DNA of 64,000 nucleotides from the NCBI GenBank assembly GCA_024278855.1, contig JAJRSJ010000009.1, positions 1 through 64,000 on the forward strand. Reading direction: 5' to 3'. The position numbers were made by a program, and so were the translations under genes. Below are positions 27,581 through 37,459 of the stretch, one piece after another. Position 1 is the stretch's first letter, and each line of letters begins with the position of its first letter. Origin of the DNA: Alphaproteobacteria bacterium (GTDB lineage: Bacteria > Pseudomonadota > Alphaproteobacteria > Caulobacterales > Maricaulaceae). The notes under the pieces are model-generated. The model saw only the letters and a program-made list of their open reading frames with translations, did no database searches and had not been told where the DNA came from.

Positions 27581-28341
27581 CCCGCTATAAATTGACCATA
27601 GAATATGACGGCGGGTCTTATTTTGGTTGGCAACGGCAAAAGGCCCATGCCAGTGTGCAGCAAGCCATTGAAGAGGCCTGTTTTGCCCTCGACGGTTCAA
27701 AGCCCGACAATGTCAGGCCAAAACTGTTCGCAGCCGGACGCACCGACGCAGGCGTACATGCTTTGGGCCAGGTCGCCCATGTGGATTTGGTCAAAAACCT
27801 GCGGGCCGATGAAGTTCGCGACGGGCTTAATTTTCATCTCGGGGCGCACCCGATTACGGTCTTGGACGCCGAAATGGTCAATAGTGAATTTCACGCCCGC
27901 TTTGATGCGCGCTCGCGGACTTATTTGTACAGGCTGATTGACCGCCGCCCAAAATTAGCTCTGGACAAAGGCCGGGTCTGGCGGCTGCCGGTTAAGTTGG
28001 ATGCGGATCTCATGCACCACGCGGCCGGAGGTTTACTGGGCTTGCATGATTTTACCACATTTCGCCATAAATTATGCCAAGCCAAATCCCCCGTCAAAAA
28101 ACTCGACGAATTGACAGTCACGCGAGTCGGCCAAGAAATTCATATCCACGCCAAAGCCCGTTCATTCCTGCATCGGCAAATTCGCTCGATCACCGGCACA
28201 TTGGCCGAGGTTGGCATGGGCAAATTAAACGCGCAAAATGTAGCCGATATGCTAAAGGCCCGCGACCGGACGGCGTGCAGCCCCGTGGCACCGCCAGACG
28301 GTTTGTATCTCGTAGCCGTTGGTTACGGGGACACGGACTAG
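27577..28341 (+). CDS. truA: tRNA pseudouridine(38-40) synthase TruA
   Basis: This 254-residue enzyme makes pseudouridine in the anticodon stem-loop. The catalytic Asp sits in AAGRTDAGVHALGQVAHVD (about 49-67), with the second conserved block SRTYLYRLI (about 112-120) and FLHRQIRSITGTL near the C-terminus. It is the last gene of the def-fmt-truA operon. Its stop overlaps the convergent DUF5666 gene by 4 bp. Confidence 0.94.
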   Translation: MTRYKLTIEYDGGSYFGWQRQKAHASVQQAIEEACFALDGSKPDNVRPKLFAAGRTDAGVHALGQVAHVDLVKNLRADEVRDGLNFHLGAHPITVLDAEMVNSEFHARFDARSRTYLYRLIDRRPKLALDKGRVWRLPVKLDADLMHHAAGGLLGLHDFTTFRHKLCQAKSPVKKLDELTVTRVGQEIHIHAKARSFLHRQIRSITGTLAEVGMGKLNAQNVADMLKARDRTACSPVAPPDGLYLVAVGYGDTD

Positions 28342-29819
28342 CGGGGCCGGTCTGGACGTTCTGGGCGCTCCGGTCTCTCGGGGCGTTCGGGGCGCATTGG
28401 ACGCTCGGGACGGTCTGGACGCTGCATGCGTTCTGGGCGAGCGGGCCTGTCGACCCTTTGAGGCGGCTGCATGCGCTGTGGCCGCTCGGTGTGGGTCGGG
28501 GCATCTGGCATTGTTTCGCGGTCGGAAGCGGGGCGTTCGTCCTGTGGTGTGTCGCCCATATTTTGCATGTTGTCTTGCATATTTTCCGGGTTGGTTTCAG
28601 CTGTTTCAGCTTCCGGGTTTCGTTCGGTTTGCGCCTCTTCATCCTCCGACCTTGGCTCAGCCTGAATGTCGTTTTGGATTTCTTCTTGAGTTTCTTCTGG
28701 GATTTCTTCTGGGATTTCTGGCTCTCTTGGCGGCGAAACGGTTTGAGGTTCATCGGCAATATTATCTGGAACTGTCATATCTTGGGCGCGCTCAACAGGT
28801 TTTATGTCTTGCACACCTTGTCTCACATTTTCACGCGCCTTTTGTCTTTCGGTTGGTCGTTCAGGTCTGGAGATTTCAGGTCTTGAAATTTCAGGTTTGT
28901 TGCGCCGCGCAGGGTTAGGCGGCGTGTCCGGCTTGGGAACGATCAAACGTTTTTGCGGCGCTTCAAAGCCGGGTGCATTTATGGGGACAGGTTTGGGAGT
29001 TGGCCCTGTTTCGGGGCTCTCCAAATCCGGCGCAATAATTTGGGACGACTGGCGCAAATTGATAATAGTGAGCTTGCCCGCCTGTGCCTTTGCGGTGACA
29101 GTGGTCAGGATCTGGGGCGCAAAATCATTTGGTATTTCGTCGACCCTATAACCGTAAAGACTATACCCGTCCTCATTGGCACGCATATATCCGCTTAGGG
29201 ACAAGCTCTCAACCACCGCGCCAAAGGGAGGTTCGCTACCCGCCACCACAGCAGGCATGGCCGCGTCGATTTTGTCTATTCGGCTCGCAACAACCACATT
29301 ATCACTTCGGCGAAACCCGCTGACGACAAATCTGTCACCTAATTTAGGAGCGATATTCATTTTTGGCAGCAAAACTGTCTGGTCTAAAATTGTGATCGAA
29401 CTTTCGTTTACACTTTGCACTTGCCTAATAATTTCGTAGCGCACCGCAAGGGAATTGGCCATGTAAAGACCCTGGTCATTTGGGGCCGCAACCACTTGAA
29501 CCACATGCCCAAGCTTTAACCCGGATACTGGGCCAGGCTGACCGCCAAAGCTTACGGGAATATCGTCATCATAAAAAATCTCTGTGCCGTTCACCCAAAT
29601 ACTGCCAAAACTATCTATCTGGCCAATAAACCCGGTGCCAACACCCGTGCCGCCAATGCCGATACCCGTTCCGCCGACCCCGCCATTGCTATCTCCGCCG
29701 CCAATACCCGTACCGCCAATCCCGCCAGGACGTGCCAACAACACCGCTAGCAGCACCAATATAGCCAACCCCGCCGCAACGAAAGCACGCTTCATATCTA
29801 TAGAAACCGCTTTAATCAT
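28338..29819 (-). CDS. Exported DUF5666-type protein with Gly-rich head and Arg/Pro-rich tail
   Basis: The likely start is the Met at 29795 (MKRAFVAAGLAILVLLAVLL), an export signal or membrane anchor. A glycine-rich stretch (GGTGIGIGGTGVGTG) precedes repeated beta-domains of DUF5666 type (FIGQIDSFGSIWVNGTEIFY, FGAVVESLSLSGYM). From about residue 265 the protein is disordered: Pro-rich, then Glu/Asp-rich, ending in repeated RPERP/RPDRP units. A surface or periplasmic location is likely; function unknown. The upstream DUF6502 gene overlaps it by 8 bp, so they form a pair. Confidence 0.65.
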   Translation of the reverse strand: MIKAVSIDMKRAFVAAGLAILVLLAVLLARPGGIGGTGIGGGDSNGGVGGTGIGIGGTGVGTGFIGQIDSFGSIWVNGTEIFYDDDIPVSFGGQPGPVSGLKLGHVVQVVAAPNDQGLYMANSLAVRYEIIRQVQSVNESSITILDQTVLLPKMNIAPKLGDRFVVSGFRRSDNVVVASRIDKIDAAMPAVVAGSEPPFGAVVESLSLSGYMRANEDGYSLYGYRVDEIPNDFAPQILTTVTAKAQAGKLTIINLRQSSQIIAPDLESPETGPTPKPVPINAPGFEAPQKRLIVPKPDTPPNPARRNKPEISRPEISRPERPTERQKARENVRQGVQDIKPVERAQDMTVPDNIADEPQTVSPPREPEIPEEIPEETQEEIQNDIQAEPRSEDEEAQTERNPEAETAETNPENMQDNMQNMGDTPQDERPASDRETMPDAPTHTERPQRMQPPQRVDRPARPERMQRPDRPERPMRPERPERPERPERPDRPR

Positions 29820-30681
29820 TACCGGACCCCTGCCCTATTTCTTCTTCTGGGTCCAGGTCCGTGTCTTCGTCTGCTTCTGTGTAAAAATACGCGCCAAAGG
29901 TTATGCGCTGACCGGCATCAACGCGGCCTTTATCGCGGGCTTCCAGTTCTTGCGCTTTGGCATTTACCGTGAGCAATATTTCCATTGCCAAACCTTTGGA
30001 TAGTTTTTCCAGTTCGGCCACAGACGCCGGGCTTAAACCTGAATAATGCACGGAGCGATCCAAAAATACAGGTTTGTTGCCGCTAATATTGTGGGTGCTG
30101 GCGGCAATATGATCATGCAAATGCAGCCCGTAATACCAGGCCAATGCCTCAAAATCAGCGGCAGGCACAAATGCATTTGTATCGAGATGGATACAGTTTT
30201 CGCCGTCAATCCGCACAGCATTTGCCCGCAACAGCTCGTCCAAAATAGCGCGGGGATGGGTGTCTTTAGATATGCTGCGGGCCAGATGATCAAACCCGAA
30301 ATCGCCTGTGCGCGGCAATGGCTTGGGCTTGCCGTGGGCATCTGCATAAGGTTCACCGGCTTGCCAGCGCGCAATGATTTGTGCGCCGACCGAACTGTCT
30401 GCCAACTTTAAGGGTGCGGGTGTGGTCTCCAAGCGAAACCGTCTTATGTCTTTGCGGTGAACTCTGGTCAGCAAGCTGATGCGGCTATCTGTTGGTGGTT
30501 TATCTGGTGCCGTTTTGAAATCTTCATTGGCAATATCCACATACACCCGCTTGATCATATCCGCCGCCAAAGGCCAAGTCAGACCAAAGCGTATGAACCC
30601 GCGCACCAAAGGACGTAATGCCCGGCGCACAGCTAGGGTCATAACCTTGGGCGGTGTGGTGGTGTGGTTAGTGTTTTTCAT
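29812..30681 (-). CDS. DUF6502-family protein
   Basis: This 289-residue cytoplasmic protein starts with a helical DNA-binding-like region (ALRPLVRGFIRFGLTWPLAADMIKRVYVDIA, split by prediction) and ISLLTRVHRKDIRRFR. It is followed by GFDHLARSISKDTHPRAILDEL and ends in an acidic tail. This pattern matches DUF6502. The basic HTH-like N-terminus suggests a regulator. It overlaps the downstream DUF5666 gene by 8 bp, consistent with one operon in which it may control that envelope protein. No enzyme motif seen. Confidence 0.6.
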   Translation of the reverse strand: MKNTNHTTTPPKVMTLAVRRALRPLVRGFIRFGLTWPLAADMIKRVYVDIANEDFKTAPDKPPTDSRISLLTRVHRKDIRRFRLETTPAPLKLADSSVGAQIIARWQAGEPYADAHGKPKPLPRTGDFGFDHLARSISKDTHPRAILDELLRANAVRIDGENCIHLDTNAFVPAADFEALAWYYGLHLHDHIAASTHNISGNKPVFLDRSVHYSGLSPASVAELEKLSKGLAMEILLTVNAKAQELEARDKGRVDAGQRITFGAYFYTEADEDTDLDPEEEIGQGSGND

Positions 30682-30762
30682 GGCCGCTTAACTTACAGGT
30701 TTTTCCTGTGGGAAACAATCCCACTTATGTTTTTTACCCCCAAATAATTCATGCATAGAAAA

Positions 30763-30794
30763 CCGCCCCTGGCGAGGGGCTATCGCAGGGGCGG
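30763..30794 (-). terminator. Rho-independent terminator for the barrel-protein transcript
   Basis: Nine-base arms CCGCCCCTG (30763-30771) and CAGGGGCGG (30786-30794) form a GC-rich hairpin. On the minus strand it is followed by TTTTC. It lies about 125 bases downstream of the gene at 30918. The rest of 30682-30917 shows nothing else. Confidence 0.7.
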
Positions 30795-30917
30795 CCAAAT
30801 GACCGGCGTAACTGGTGCGGCGCAAAATTTGTTAATGCGCCGCTCGGTGACAGGAAGCTGGGGAGGGTTCCTGTCTAATCCCCGGTCATATTACTCAATA
30901 TCATATAGCCAATATTA

Positions 30918-31757
30918 CTATTGGCGCAGACTGATTTGTATACCAACACCCGTGTCTGGACTGCCACTGGAAAACCCGACAACGCCGTAGGTTTGCACGC
31001 GTATTTTCTTGGACAGTTTCCAACTGACAAATCCGGTCAGTTCGGACGGATTTTGCGCTCTAAGGGACGCACTTTGGCGGTAATCATAAATAAGGCCCAA
31101 GCTTGCACGCTCCGAAACATCAACGCTAGCCCCGACGGAACCTAACCAACCATTGCGCAATACAAGCGTGTCGGAACTGCCCATAAATCTATAGCCCGCT
31201 GTGGCGAATAGATTAGCGCCGCCAACAATTTTCGTGATATCGACCTGGGTGGTGAAATCGGTCAGGCCAGTGCCGAGGTTTTTTTGCTCAGAGGCCGTGG
31301 GCAGTTTCACCTTGCCAGTAAAATCAACAAACAAAGTATTATCTTGCATAAATTTAGTATAGGTCAAGCTGGCCGTGACATCGCCAACACCGGCTTGTGT
31401 GGTGATTACATTTGCGGCGCGGCTCCGGTTGATCGGGCCGACATCGCCGCCGCCGACCACGGTGCCAGGGCCCTTTATGCTAATGTAAGGCACGGTGAGC
31501 TTGGCTTCAAAATCTCCAAATAGAGCTTTGGCGGAAAACGGGATATAAAATATACTGGTGGTCTGGGTGTCAGCATATTTTCCGCTCGTGTAATCTGCAC
31601 CGGTACTCCAACGGATTTCCGTCCCTAAGCTTGTTTTCTCTTGTGTTTTTTGTAGTGCTTTTGGTTCATTTTCTTCTTCAGCATATGCTAGGTTTTGCAT
31701 TGAAAATACGAGATTTAAACTCATAGTAATCAGCACTGCTAATACGGGTTTTTTCAT
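30918..31757 (-). CDS. Putative outer-membrane beta-barrel protein (phenol MetA-deg/transporter-like)
   Basis: This 279-residue protein has a signal peptide (MKKPVLAVLITMSLNLVFSM, cleaved near AYA-E). The remainder is alternating amphipathic strands with many aromatic/Gly turns (FYIPFSAKALFGDFEAKLTV, LFATAGYRFMGSSDTLV). It ends with a strand that would insert as the last barrel strand (VGIQISLRQ). The pattern fits the outer-membrane transporter-like group of MetA-pathway proteins. Substrate unknown. It is followed at a distance by a hairpin terminator and shares strand with the Arg-rich secreted protein upstream. Confidence 0.6.
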   Translation of the reverse strand: MKKPVLAVLITMSLNLVFSMQNLAYAEEENEPKALQKTQEKTSLGTEIRWSTGADYTSGKYADTQTTSIFYIPFSAKALFGDFEAKLTVPYISIKGPGTVVGGGDVGPINRSRAANVITTQAGVGDVTASLTYTKFMQDNTLFVDFTGKVKLPTASEQKNLGTGLTDFTTQVDITKIVGGANLFATAGYRFMGSSDTLVLRNGWLGSVGASVDVSERASLGLIYDYRQSASLRAQNPSELTGFVSWKLSKKIRVQTYGVVGFSSGSPDTGVGIQISLRQ

Positions 31758-31834
31758 TTTTCCCTCCCCTTTGTTGTTGTGGTTGATGGCGGTAAATTAC
31801 CGCTACCTTGTTAACATGACCTTCCTACCTCGCC

Positions 31835-32494
31835 CTAGCCGCCTCGACCTGGGCGCGTCGGCCTTACGGGCCTGGTTGGTCGATCTGGGCGACGTACACG
31901 ATCAACCCTGTCTGGTCGCTGCGGACGTTGTACACGTTGTACGCGCTCAATTCTGGCCGGGCGCACTTGGTTAATTCTGCTTCTTGTGGCCCCGCGATCT
32001 CTTGTACGATCCCCCCTCCTTGTACTATCTTTTGTACGATCTCTTGTACGATCTCTAAAGCGATCCGTTGCCCGGTCCGAAAGTTTGCCCGTCGCTTGTT
32101 CAATTCCTGCCGCACCAACAAGCAGTCTACCACCACCAGAATTAACATTCATACTGGCATTGATCCAGCGTTTAATCTGTTGACGGTTCAAACCTAACCC
32201 GTGCAAGGCATTGACAATGCGTTGATAATTTTCCCGGGTGACAGTGATGCTGCCTGGACTTGGAATATGATCTACATCCGGGCCAGAATGGGCTTTCAAG
32301 CTAGCATTGACCCAGCGTTTAATCTCGGCGCGGTTCAACCCGGCCTCTTGCAACACATTGACAATTCGCTGGTAATTATCACGGGTGACTTCAACCTCTC
32401 CAGGGCGCGGAATATTATCGGCGCTAGCGGTTACGGCCATACTTATTGTGCCTATTGTTGCTATAGCCAGCAGGCTTATCACGGATTTTTTCAT
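31835..32494 (-). CDS. Secreted repeat protein with Arg-rich tail
   Basis: This 219-residue protein has a signal peptide ending near TASA-D. Two tandem copies of a roughly 45-residue unit follow, each with VTRxNYQRIVN and GLNRxxIKRWxNAS (about 36-69 and 82-115). The C-terminal half is a basic, low-complexity tail of RDRT/RPxRP units. I recognise no family. The two units look like small helical domains. The tail resembles that of the protein at 28338-29819, and both are exported, so a shared partner such as nucleic acid or acidic polysaccharide is conceivable. Confidence 0.6.
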   Translation of the reverse strand: MKKSVISLLAIATIGTISMAVTASADNIPRPGEVEVTRDNYQRIVNVLQEAGLNRAEIKRWVNASLKAHSGPDVDHIPSPGSITVTRENYQRIVNALHGLGLNRQQIKRWINASMNVNSGGGRLLVGAAGIEQATGKLSDRATDRFRDRTRDRTKDSTRRGDRTRDRGATRSRINQVRPARIERVQRVQRPQRPDRVDRVRRPDRPTRPVRPTRPGRGG

Positions 32495-32682
32495 TTTGTC
32501 CTCCTTAAGTAAAGTTACCCCACATGGGTGGTTTCTACAGGACTTATATACGTGGGAATTATTCCCATGTCAAGAGCGGTTTATAAACCCTCCAAACGGC
32601 CTTAACAAATTCTTTTTTGTCCGACCCTGTAAACCCGACAATTCCGTTTGACGACCGCCGCTTATTGCGCCAGTGTATTTCC

Positions 32683-33666
32683 ATGAATACTCAAATTCCA
32701 TATTTGCTTTGCGGCGCTTTCGCCCTGTCAATGTTGACAAATTGCGCAAGCGTGCAAACCCGAATTCCGGATCCCACGAGCGCTCATCTTGCCGCAGAAA
32801 CGCTAAGACAAGAAAACGAGGCGTTCGGGGAATTGCTAGTAATGCGCAAACGGCTTGACCAAGTCAGCATGCGCATTCTGCAAGCCAACTCAGATTTATG
32901 CGAGACAACCAACACCGATTTTGGCCTTGTCACCCACAGCTTAAACTCTTACCCAAAACATCTGCGCGATAGCGCTGCGCGTCTATTAGGGGCAGAGGAA
33001 ACATCAAGTGTTCTAATTGTGCGCACAGGCGGGCCAGCAGATATTGCAGGCATTAAAACCGGTGATAAAATAATCAACCAAGTGGGCAATCCGGTTTCAG
33101 CCCTTGATGACAGCCTGCGCACCGCCACCAATTTGCGCATTCGCCGCTCAGGCCAAGACATGGACTTTGCCATAAAACCAAAGCTAGCTTGCGCCTACCC
33201 CGCTTTCCTCAAAATGTCAGGCACGGTAAATGCCTACGCCAATGGCAGCTCGATCACCCTGACTAGCGCAATGATGGATTTTGCAGAAACCGACGAAGAA
33301 TTGGCACTGATCATTAGCCATGAACTGGCCCACAACACAATGAAACATGTGCGCAAAGCAATGTGGAATACGTTGATCTCCGGTTTTGCCACCCGGACGA
33401 CACGCCAATTCGAATCCGAAGCGGATTATGTAGGCCTGTATTATATGGCGCGAACCGGGTATACTTTAGACGGGGTTGAGAACTTCTGGCGCAGGCTCGG
33501 TATTAAGCAGCCCAAAAGTATAGTGCAGGCAAAAACCCATCCGGTGACCCCCAAACGTCTCTTGTCCCTTCGCATGGCCAGACTTGAGATAGAGGCAAAA
33601 CGTGAGGCCGGGCAAGACCTGCTGCCTAACTTCAAACGGGACAAACGTGCAAGCGGTAGCAAGTAG
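32683..33666 (+). CDS. M48-family metalloprotease lipoprotein with PDZ domain
   Basis: The start is placed at ATG 32683 because the lipoprotein signal (lipobox LTNC) begins there; an upstream in-frame start adds 22 odd residues. The roughly 327-residue protein has a PDZ-like segment (VRTGGPADIAGIKTGDKIIN) and the zinc-binding ISHELAHNTMKH. A distal Glu follows in QFESEADYVGLYYMA. It should be an envelope protease for protein quality control, like BepA or Oma1 types. It is followed by a second M48 gene overlapping its end. Confidence 0.8.
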   Translation: MNTQIPYLLCGAFALSMLTNCASVQTRIPDPTSAHLAAETLRQENEAFGELLVMRKRLDQVSMRILQANSDLCETTNTDFGLVTHSLNSYPKHLRDSAARLLGAEETSSVLIVRTGGPADIAGIKTGDKIINQVGNPVSALDDSLRTATNLRIRRSGQDMDFAIKPKLACAYPAFLKMSGTVNAYANGSSITLTSAMMDFAETDEELALIISHELAHNTMKHVRKAMWNTLISGFATRTTRQFESEADYVGLYYMARTGYTLDGVENFWRRLGIKQPKSIVQAKTHPVTPKRLLSLRMARLEIEAKREAGQDLLPNFKRDKRASGSK

Positions 33667-34261
33667 ATTAACCGTCTTATTTACGGCTATGATTTTGACC
33701 AGTTGTGCCAACCAAACCGGTCTAGACACTCATATACTCATGATGCAACGGTTGGACAATATTACCGCGTCTCTCATTTCCCGGACCCCAAACCCCCGGA
33801 CCCCAAACCAAAGTAAAGACCTGAGTAAAGATATAGATATTGCAAATATACCCATTTTGCTAAAACAAGACCGTAAGCCCAATGCGTCAACCGACGGGCG
33901 AGCCGTATATATCACGTCTGGCCTTATGAACCGCGTCAACGACCTAGCGCTGGCTTTGATCATTGCCCATGAATTGGGACATATTTCCCTGAACCATTAT
34001 TGCTCACAAAACCCGACAATACAGTTGGAGCAAGAGGCTGACCGTTACGCCGTGTTCTTGCTGGCCAGGGCAGGCCTTGACTATGAGGGTGCAGTAAAAT
34101 TATCCGCCGCAACCCAAGCCCCGCACACATCTAATGGGTCTTATTCAACCTCTGAGGCAAACCGTAAAGCAAACCTTGAGGCAAAGCGCGCAGAAAATTT
34201 CCGCGCTGTCATAGTTGAAATCGAGGCTTTAAAAACTAGTGGCACCCCGCTCAAACTTTAG
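33647..34261 (+). CDS. Second M48-type metalloprotease lipoprotein
   Basis: The likely start is GTG 33647, overlapping the previous gene by 20 bp. It gives a short signal with lipobox ILTSC. The roughly 204-residue protein has zinc motif IIAHELGHISLNH and a downstream Glu ligand in LEQEADRYAVFLLA. It lacks a PDZ domain. It looks like a reduced paralogue of its neighbour and may work with it. A short coding duplication (RTPNPRTPNQ) appears near the N-terminus. The start is uncertain; an earlier one at 33602 would remove the signal peptide. Confidence 0.7.
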   Translation: MQAVASRLTVLFTAMILTSCANQTGLDTHILMMQRLDNITASLISRTPNPRTPNQSKDLSKDIDIANIPILLKQDRKPNASTDGRAVYITSGLMNRVNDLALALIIAHELGHISLNHYCSQNPTIQLEQEADRYAVFLLARAGLDYEGAVKLSAATQAPHTSNGSYSTSEANRKANLEAKRAENFRAVIVEIEALKTSGTPLKL

Positions 34262-34280
34262 ACCTGCGCCTTAATTTTCA

Positions 34281-34318
34281 AGGGTAGCTTCAAGGGTAAA
34301 GGGTAGCTTCAAGGGTAA
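34281..34318. repeat. Perfect 19-bp tandem duplication at the PCuAC stop codon
   Basis: AGGGTAGCTTCAAGGGTAA occurs twice in tandem (34281-34299 and 34300-34318). The duplication covers the stop codon and the last residues of the copper chaperone gene and is a likely recent slippage event. Confidence 0.85.
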
Positions 34319-34808
34319 GTGTGTATGTTTTTTCTTCCGCTTGCGCCGCATCTGGCGTTGGCGGGCGGGCAAAGGTGAAGGTCAGAGGAACAAGACGCAT
34401 ATCCTTACCAGTTTTATCATTAGCAGTTTTGCCTTTGGGAATTTTTGCACCGAACAACATCACATGCAGGCCGCCGCGTTCAAATTTGGTGGTGGTTAGA
34501 GCCTGAATTTTAACCGTCTCAACCCGCCGCATTTTCATAATATCGTTTTCTTGCAAGACCGTATGTAATTCGACATGTGAACTAACCGGCGTGGATATGG
34601 ACAACAGCTCGTTGGCCCCGCCCGCATTGACAATATGAAAATATAACACCCCCACCGTCTGGCCCGGCATAGGCGCGCGCACCACGGCGTTTTCAATACG
34701 AATGTTAGAATGGCGAATATTTTTATCGCCAGACAAAATATAAAGTGTTGCAGCCAACAACAACACCAAAAACACCAAGACCGGATAAATCAAAACCTTG
34801 CGGATCAT
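34290..34808 (-). CDS. PCu(A)C-type periplasmic copper chaperone
   Basis: This 172-residue protein has an N-terminal membrane anchor (VLIYPVLVFLVLLLAATLYI) and a cupredoxin-like domain. The copper-binding set is H-x10-M-x21-HxM: HTVLQENDIMKMRRVE followed by GGLHVMLFG. PCuAC proteins pass Cu(I) to cytochrome oxidase, often together with Sco proteins such as SenC at 13958. It lies 1 base downstream of trpS on the same strand. The C-terminus is altered by a 19-bp tandem repeat. Confidence 0.85.
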   Translation of the reverse strand: MIRKVLIYPVLVFLVLLLAATLYILSGDKNIRHSNIRIENAVVRAPMPGQTVGVLYFHIVNAGGANELLSISTPVSSHVELHTVLQENDIMKMRRVETVKIQALTTTKFERGGLHVMLFGAKIPKGKTANDKTGKDMRLVPLTFTFARPPTPDAAQAEEKTYTLTLEATLYP

Positions 34809-34809
34809 A

Positions 34810-35850
34810 TTACGCGCCCCAAAAGCCCATCACTTTGCGAACATCCGCCATGATGGGGGCTGAAATTTCGTGTGCTTTTTGCGCACCGTCTGCCAAAACT
34901 TTATCAACCTCGCCCGGATTGTCGAGATAATCGTTTAGCCGTGTGCTAATAGGTCGCAGCTTATCCACCGCCAAATCCGCCAAGGCGGGTTTGAACACAC
35001 CAAAACCCTGACCCGCAAATTGCGCAAGTACTTGCTGATCTTTCAAGCCTGAAAGGGCTGCATAAATCCCGACCAGGTTTTTGACCTCTGGACGATCAGC
35101 AAGCTCGTCCATATTATCAGGCACCATGCCTGCGTCGGTGCGGGCTTTCCGGAATTTTTTGGCAATCATATCTGCAGTGTCGGTCAGGTTGATCCGTGAA
35201 TTATCAGACGGGTCGGATTTGGACATTTTCTTGGTGCCATCACGTAATGACATAATGCGGGCACCAGGGCCTTTGATGAGCGGTTCCGGCAATGGAAAAA
35301 ATCCGGGGACACCGAAATCATTGTTAAATTTTTGCGCAATATCCCGCGACAATTCCAAATGTTGTTTCTGGTCTTCTCCGACCGGAACATGGGTAGCTTT
35401 AAATGCCAAAATATCTGCCGCTTGCAAAACCGGATAGGCATATAGCCCGACCGAAACCCGTTCGCTATTTTTGCCCGCCTTGTCTTTAAACTGGGTCATG
35501 CGCGACAACCAGCCAACTCTGGCAATGCAGTTGAAAAACCAAGCTAGCTCCGTATGGGCGGCCACTTGCGATTGCGGGTAGATAATGGCTTTGGCCGGGT
35601 CCACCCCGGCCGCCAGATAGGCGGCAGCGATTTCGCGGGTTTGGCTAGCCAGTAATTTAGGGTCTTGAAATACGGTGACGGCATGCAAATCAACAATGCA
35701 AAACAAACATTCATGGGTGTTTTGCAGGTCAACAAATTTTGTCAAAGCCCCCAGATAATTGCCCAAATGCAAAGCACCCGTAGGCTGCATGCCTGAAAAC
35801 ACCCTTTGCGGGCCTTGGTAGTTTTCTTGGTAGTTTTCTTGCGCGTCCAT
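34810..35850 (-). CDS. trpS: Tryptophanyl-tRNA synthetase
   Basis: This 346-residue class I synthetase charges tRNA-Trp. It has the HIGH-type motif [10 protein letters not shown] (in [18 protein letters not shown]) and the KMSKS loop [12 protein letters not shown] near residue 210, with the family's usual length. It follows murJ by 2 bases, so it is part of the same transcript. The N-terminus has a short Gln/Glu/Asn leader ([15 protein letters not shown]). Confidence 0.95.
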   Translation of the reverse strand: MDAQENYQENYQGPQRVFSGMQPTGALHLGNYLGALTKFVDLQNTHECLFCIVDLHAVTVFQDPKLLASQTREIAAAYLAAGVDPAKAIIYPQSQVAAHTELAWFFNCIARVGWLSRMTQFKDKAGKNSERVSVGLYAYPVLQAADILAFKATHVPVGEDQKQHLELSRDIAQKFNNDFGVPGFFPLPEPLIKGPGARIMSLRDGTKKMSKSDPSDNSRINLTDTADMIAKKFRKARTDAGMVPDNMDELADRPEVKNLVGIYAALSGLKDQQVLAQFAGQGFGVFKPALADLAVDKLRPISTRLNDYLDNPGEVDKVLADGAQKAHEISAPIMADVRKVMGFWGA

Positions 35851-35852
35851 AA

Positions 35853-37433
35853 TTATTTTCCAATTGCAGTGCGAATATCATTTAACCCGTAAGCCCGTAA
35901 ACCTAAAGCGGCGAGGGCATAAAGCACAAACCCGATACCCGAGACAAGCGCTAGAAGAAAGTAATTTTTCAAAAATCCGTGACCAAGCATGGGCGTGAAA
36001 TACTGGGCCAACCACCAAACGGCGACCCCCATCAATGCGCTGGCCACTGCAATGCGCGGCAAACGCTTGAGAAGCCGGGTGTCGGGGACGAAATTACCAT
36101 TTCGCAACAAAGTCCGGGTTAAGAAATACACATTCACCCAACCGGCAAATGACGTGGCAATGGCCAGTCCCCAAAACCCTAAATTAACAAATAAAATATA
36201 ACCCAAGACCAAATTGACAATGGCAGATATGCCCGCATACATCATCGGGGTTTTGGTGTTTTCCCGGGCAAAAAATGCCGGGGTTAGCACTTTGATCAAC
36301 ACGAACGCCGGCAAACCAAAGGCAAACATGCGCAGGGCCATGCCTGTGGCTTGGGTGTCGGACGCCGCAAAAGCATTGCGCTCAAATAAGCCGCCCACTA
36401 AAAACTCCGGCATGACCGCCAAGGCCGCCGCCGCCGGCAATGTCAAAAAAGCGGCGATTTCCATGGCCCGATTGAGCGAAGCTTTAGCCCCCTGCTCATC
36501 GCCAGCGCGCAACCGCCTGGACAAAGCCGGTAGCAGCGCAATGCCCATGGCTATGCCGATCATGCCAAGGGGTAACTGATACAAGCGGTCAGCGTAATTC
36601 AACCAAGAAGGTGCACCTTCTTGCAGGGTTGAAATATTATGGCTCACCATAATATTGATATGGGTAATGCCTGCAGCCAACATACCAGGTATCCCCAATG
36701 TTAGTAACCGCTTGGTTCCCGGGGTCATGCGCGGACGCTTGAGCTTAATATTGACGCCAGATTTTTTGCAGGCCCAGACGACTAAGGATAATTGAAACAA
36801 TCCCGAGACCGTCATACCCGCCGCCAAATACAAGGACAATATTTGTTGGCTCCAATTGTATTTCATCATTAACGCAAAAATACCGATCAGAACAGCATTG
36901 AGCAAGACCGGCGCAAAGGCGGCGGCAACAAAATGGTGACGGGTGTTGAGAATACCTGAAAACATGGCGGTCAACGAAATTAACAACAAATACGGCATGG
37001 TTATTTGCGCACCGACAACGGCCAGATCATAGGTGGAAAGATTATGGGGAAATGCCGCGCCAACGTCTAAAGCTTCCCGCCCAAGGCCTGCACCAAACAA
37101 GTTGAGCGTCCACGGCATGGTAAATTCGAAAACAATAACAATGGCTGCAACAATGACAAATAATCCGGCAAGGGTTTCCGAGGCAAATTTATCCGCCGCC
37201 GCCTCGCCTTCTTCCTCTATACGTCTAGCATAAAGCGGCACAAAGGCTGAGTTAAACGCCCCTTCGGCAAAAATCCGGCGAAATGTGTTGGGGATTTTAT
37301 AGGCGGTGACCAAAGCGTCATTTATCGGCCCGGCGCCAAGGTAATGTGCCGTCAAAGTATCGCGCACCAAACCGAGTATTCGGCTGAACAAGGTCAGGGT
37401 TCCGATAATTGCTGTAGATTTAATCAGCCTCAT
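35853..37433 (-). CDS. murJ: Lipid II flippase MurJ
   Basis: This 526-residue, 14-helix MOP-superfamily protein moves lipid II across the inner membrane for peptidoglycan synthesis. The N-terminus [23 protein letters not shown] and the following [18 protein letters not shown] carry conserved charged residues. The block [19 protein letters not shown] is also characteristic. It lies between glnD and trpS, an arrangement common in Alphaproteobacteria. Confidence 0.95.
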   Translation of the reverse strand: MRLIKSTAIIGTLTLFSRILGLVRDTLTAHYLGAGPINDALVTAYKIPNTFRRIFAEGAFNSAFVPLYARRIEEEGEAAADKFASETLAGLFVIVAAIVIVFEFTMPWTLNLFGAGLGREALDVGAAFPHNLSTYDLAVVGAQITMPYLLLISLTAMFSGILNTRHHFVAAAFAPVLLNAVLIGIFALMMKYNWSQQILSLYLAAGMTVSGLFQLSLVVWACKKSGVNIKLKRPRMTPGTKRLLTLGIPGMLAAGITHINIMVSHNISTLQEGAPSWLNYADRLYQLPLGMIGIAMGIALLPALSRRLRAGDEQGAKASLNRAMEIAAFLTLPAAAALAVMPEFLVGGLFERNAFAASDTQATGMALRMFAFGLPAFVLIKVLTPAFFARENTKTPMMYAGISAIVNLVLGYILFVNLGFWGLAIATSFAGWVNVYFLTRTLLRNGNFVPDTRLLKRLPRIAVASALMGVAVWWLAQYFTPMLGHGFLKNYFLLALVSGIGFVLYALAALGLRAYGLNDIRTAIGK

Positions 37434-37459
37434 GGTGCGCCTTTTTTTGCGTTCACTGA

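Noticed and set aside
28074-28918. Forward frames opposite the DUF5666 gene
   Set aside because: They mirror the Arg/Pro repeats and lack any domain or start signal.
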